A DNA stretch of 64,000 nucleotides from Zobellella endophytica (GTDB taxonomy: Bacteria; Pseudomonadota; Gammaproteobacteria; Enterobacterales; Aeromonadaceae): the NCBI RefSeq assembly GCF_003012775.1, contig NZ_PXYG01000001.1, positions 248,001 to 312,000 of the forward strand. The letters run 5' to 3'. Positions 61,436-64,000 of this stretch are shown one piece after another (position 1 is the stretch's first letter; the number at the start of each line of letters is the position of its first letter). The notes under the pieces are model-generated. The model saw only the letters and a list, made by a program, of their open reading frames with translations, was not told the origin of the DNA and ran no database searches. The position numbers and the translations under genes were made by a program.

Positions 61436-62320
61436 TCAGACAGGGGCTTCGTCCGCCAGCGGGATCACGTCCACCGCCACCGTCAGCCGATCATTGCCGC
61501 CGCCGGTCATCACTCCCTTGAGCGGGGTCACGTCGGAAAAATCCCGGCCCCAGCCGAGGATGATGTAGCGCTCGTCGGGCAGGCAGCCGTTGGTGGGGTC
61601 TATTTCCAGCCAGCCCCAGCCGGGGATAAACACCGCCAGCCAGGCGTGGGTGGCATCGGCGCCCTGCAGCCTGGGCTGGCCCGGGGGCGGCAGGGTTTCC
61701 ATGTAGCCGCTCACATAGCGCGCCGCCAGCCCCAGCGAGCGCAGGCAGCCGATGGCCAGGTGGGCGAAGTCCTGGCACACCCCGCGCCGGCTGGCGAGCA
61801 CGTCGAGGATGGGAGTGGCGATGGTGGTGTGTTCCGGGTCGTAGGTGAACTCGTTGAAGATCTGCAGGTTCAGGGCATAGATGGCGTCCACCAGCGAGCG
61901 CCCCGGGGTAAAGCTGGCCCGGGCGTAGTCGGCCAGGGCGGGATCGGCTGACACGAAATCGGAGTCGAGCATGAACAGCCGGGCATCCAGGCACTCGGTA
62001 CCTTGTCGCAGGCATTCGATGGCCTGCTCCCAGGTGATGAAATAGTCGTTGTCGGGCAGGGGGCGCGGGCTGGTGGTGATCCGGCTGGTGGTGGTGACTT
62101 CCAGGCTGTCGTGCAGCTCCTGGATGGAAAAATAGCCGACCCGGTTGCCGAAGAAATCCCGCCGCTCCCGCAGCCGGACCGGGGTGGGATGGATCACCGT
62201 GTCCGTCTGCTCTACCCGCTGCCAGGACAGCTCCCGCGGCAGCAGCCGGGCTTCATTGTGGCTCAGGGCCACCTCGGCGGAATAATCGTAACGGGTGGTG
62301 TGGCGCAATTGATAATGCAT
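61436..62320 (-). CDS. transglutaminase-like family protein
   Basis: 294-aa cytoplasmic transglutaminase-like cysteine protease. N-terminal bacterial transglutaminase-N domain (MHYQLRHTTRYDYSAEVALS, FGNRVGYFSIQELHDSLEV), then the catalytic core: Cys in ASRRGVCQDFAHLAIGCLRS, His in GADATHAWLAVFIPGWGWLE, Asp in EIDPTNGCLPDERYIILGWG. ATG 62320 has AAGGA 8 nt upstream; ATG 62329 is too close to it. Its start is 11 bp after the stop of the ATP-grasp/alpha-E gene, so they form an operon. The pair is widely conserved and suspected to make and cleave an unknown peptide. Confidence 0.9.
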   Translation of the reverse strand: MHYQLRHTTRYDYSAEVALSHNEARLLPRELSWQRVEQTDTVIHPTPVRLRERRDFFGNRVGYFSIQELHDSLEVTTTSRITTSPRPLPDNDYFITWEQAIECLRQGTECLDARLFMLDSDFVSADPALADYARASFTPGRSLVDAIYALNLQIFNEFTYDPEHTTIATPILDVLASRRGVCQDFAHLAIGCLRSLGLAARYVSGYMETLPPPGQPRLQGADATHAWLAVFIPGWGWLEIDPTNGCLPDERYIILGWGRDFSDVTPLKGVMTGGGNDRLTVAVDVIPLADEAPV

Positions 62321-62331
62321 GGTCGGCATCC

Positions 62332-64000
62332 TTACACGGATTTCTGCATGGTCACCAGCTGGCGGGGCGCCTCGGCATGGCTGAAATGACTGTGGGAGAC
62401 GGCGTTGGACAGCTCCGACAGCGGCGCCAGCAGGCTGTCCAGCAGCCCGCTCAGCACGTCCCGCGCCTCGTTCGAGTGCTCCAGATCGCCGAGCCGGCTG
62501 ATGTCCACCAGGTGCAGGGTGCTGGAGGCCTGGATCACCAGCCGGGTTTCCTGATTGCGGTAGGGGATGTTCTCGGGCTGGGGCAGCTTGTCAATCTGGC
62601 GCTCCAGCCGGCGCAGCATGTAGCCCACCGAGCGCGGATTGGTCTCGTCGAACAGCAGCAGATCCAGAATGGCCGAGGGATGCAGCTGGGAGCGGTAGCG
62701 GCGGCGGTACACGGTCAGGTTGTCGGTGGTGGCCAGCACCACTTCCCACAGCGGGATGCCCGGGCGGCGGGCGGTGAGCAGCGCCAGCTTGAGCAGTTCC
62801 AGGCTGCAGATGACCCGTTCGATAAAGCGGCCCAGGTCGAGGAAGCGCCAGCCGTAGTGATGGGGCATGGTCTCGTTGCACAGGCCGAAGAAGGCGGCCA
62901 GGTCGGTCACCACGCCCTCCAGGTGGCGCTGGCCGCCCATGGCGCCCTGGTCGCGGGGCATGTCGTTGAATTTCTGGCGCAGGCTGTTGACGGTACGCCA
63001 GGCGTCGTCGCCCAGGTGGTCGCGCACCGCCCGGCAGTTGCGCAGGAAGTGGTTGAACAGCCAGGGCAGACCGTCCGGGTGCTCCTCGCTGAACAGCTCC
63101 AGCAGGCGCTGGCGCAGGAAGATATAATCCTGCTTGAAGCGGTGGCGGGCGGGTTGCTCCCGGTACAGGGCGGCCAGTTCCTCGGGGCTGGGGTAGGTCA
63201 GCTCCAGGGCGGTGAACAGGTCCGGGATCAGGCTGTCGCCCGCGTCGCCCTGATCTTCCTGCAGCAGCCGGGAAAAGGCCTCGCGCAGCAGCCGGGAGCG
63301 GATATCCAGCCGTTCGCCGTAGCGCCCCATCCAGAACAGGCTGTCGGCCACCCGGCAGGGCAGATCCTGGCCGTCGCGGGTGACCACGATGGGGCCGTGG
63401 GCCTGGCGCAGCAGGCTGATATGGGGCTGGGGCACCGGTGCCAGTACCCAGATGTCCTTCACCGTCCGGCTTTCCATCAGCGGGGTGCCGGGCTCGCCCA
63501 CCCAGGCCAGGCCGCCGGGCATGATGCGGTAGTGCCGTTCGCCGGACGGCTTGTGGATGTCGTCGGGCTCCACCAGACTGAACAGCCGCAGGTTGACCGG
63601 TTGCGGCTCGAGCTGGCGGGTCCTGACGTCGAACACCGGCGCGGTGGCGCCACTGAGCCGGGCCTGGGCCACGAACAGGTGGGGATAGCGCTGCATCCGC
63701 CGGTGCAGGGAGGCCAGGTCATCCGGGGCGAGCTGCTCCGGGCGGATGATCTGCGCCGGGCTCTGTACGTCGCGCAGCCACCAGCGGCCGGGCTCGGCCA
63801 GCACCTGGGCCAGCCGGGCGGCCTCGCCGCACCAGAGGGTGTCGCGGCCTTTCAACTGCAGTTCCTCGCCGAGCAGATGGCGGCACAGCTGTGGCAGGTA
63901 GCCGGCCAGGGCCGGGTGTTCGAGGATACCGGCGCCGAGGGCGTTGGCGATGGCCACCTCGCCGTTGCGCGCCGCCTGCATCAGGCCGGGCACGCCCAGC
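62332..64000 (-). CDS. circularly permuted ATP-grasp / alpha-E fusion protein, 5' end outside the window
   Basis: The reading frame stays open to the right edge, so the N-terminal part is missing. The visible ~556 residues comprise the end of a circularly permuted ATP-grasp domain (DUF404/DUF407: GLMQAARNGEVAIANALGAG, HYRIMPGGLAWVGEPGTPLM) and a complete alpha-E helical domain (DUF403: VADSLFWMGRYGERLDIRSR near residue 227, ending NAVSHSHFSHAEAPRQLVTM). In many bacteria these are two genes; here they are fused. Predicted peptide ligase partnered with the transglutaminase just downstream; product unknown. Confidence 0.9.
   Translation of the reverse strand, partial: LGVPGLMQAARNGEVAIANALGAGILEHPALAGYLPQLCRHLLGEELQLKGRDTLWCGEAARLAQVLAEPGRWWLRDVQSPAQIIRPEQLAPDDLASLHRRMQRYPHLFVAQARLSGATAPVFDVRTRQLEPQPVNLRLFSLVEPDDIHKPSGERHYRIMPGGLAWVGEPGTPLMESRTVKDIWVLAPVPQPHISLLRQAHGPIVVTRDGQDLPCRVADSLFWMGRYGERLDIRSRLLREAFSRLLQEDQGDAGDSLIPDLFTALELTYPSPEELAALYREQPARHRFKQDYIFLRQRLLELFSEEHPDGLPWLFNHFLRNCRAVRDHLGDDAWRTVNSLRQKFNDMPRDQGAMGGQRHLEGVVTDLAAFFGLCNETMPHHYGWRFLDLGRFIERVICSLELLKLALLTARRPGIPLWEVVLATTDNLTVYRRRYRSQLHPSAILDLLLFDETNPRSVGYMLRRLERQIDKLPQPENIPYRNQETRLVIQASSTLHLVDISRLGDLEHSNEARDVLSGLLDSLLAPLSELSNAVSHSHFSHAEAPRQLVTMQKSV

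Overview
The window is GC-rich (roughly 63-66% by eye), gene-dense bacterial chromosome from a gammaproteobacterium. AroH, BtuCD, SppA-AnsA, FadH, YdjA, MobA, FdhD, PurEK, NhaP2 and DecR all look like enterobacterial/aeromonad orthologues. With the high GC and the style of the dispersed hairpin repeats, I infer an Aeromonadales-type organism (Oceanimonas/Zobellella-like). That placement is inference from remembered family resemblance, not a search result. I saw no rRNA, tRNA, CRISPR array, prophage or complete insertion sequence.

Layout. 0.1-4 kb: TSUP permease, a LysR regulator, and the B12 importer genes btuC-btuD. 4-17.5 kb: mostly housekeeping: aroH, VOC and ABM small proteins, a YhbW-like flavin monooxygenase, a free-standing prolyl-tRNA-editing-like protein, the sppA-ansA operon, fadH, ydjA, mobA, a CynX-like transporter, a secreted ATP-dependent DNA ligase and an NRDE protein. 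17.5-27.4 kb: the most accessory-looking part. It holds a DUF4432 pseudogene with three indels, an AT-rich LysE exporter, YbhB, AraC, a TetR/MFS divergent pair, a DUF2157 membrane protein with a perfect 45-bp internal duplication, a LysR/SbtA-type bicarbonate transporter pair, and a tetR remnant ending at an IS21-type terminal repeat array. 27.4-32 kb: formate/molybdoenzyme block (fdhD, LysR, FdhF/YdeP oxidoreductase). 32-34.6 kb: purE-purK and a DJ-1/PfpI protein. 34.8-43.4 kb: two tandem paralogous RND efflux units (adaptor-pump, adaptor-pump). 43.5-48.8 kb: a cysteine-desulfhydrase-like PLP enzyme facing a DecR orthologue, an ABM protein, an AraC/YfeH pair, and a Na/Pi cotransporter with apparent PHO boxes. 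48.9-51.8 kb: a four-gene ECF42 sigma-factor operon. 52.2-55.2 kb: a CLCA_X zincin-like gene with cobQ and btuR. 55.3-64 kb: GNAT, pRiA4b-ORF3-like, macro-domain, NhaP2, rhodanese, YtoQ, a PQQ-type sugar dehydrogenase, a transglutaminase, and a partial ATP-grasp/alpha-E protein running off the right edge.

Connections. btuCD (uptake) and cobQ-btuR (late cobalamin steps) are 50 kb apart but serve one cofactor. mobA and fdhD both support molybdoenzymes such as the FdhF/YdeP protein. The ECF42 operon carries a good internal match to the promoter motif reported for that sigma group, so it may be self-amplifying.

Most unusual structure: (i) a modular intergenic repeat of two alternating hairpins at three loci, whose arms differ by paired, compensating changes; (ii) a cloverleaf-like inverted repeat after btuR; (iii) heptanucleotide arrays in opposite orientation that contain the stop codons of both btuD and aroH. 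I found no clearly new multi-gene defence or biosynthetic system. The ECF42 cassette, the twin RND pumps with non-canonical proton-relay residues, and the CLCA_X gene beside cobQ are the best candidates for further work.
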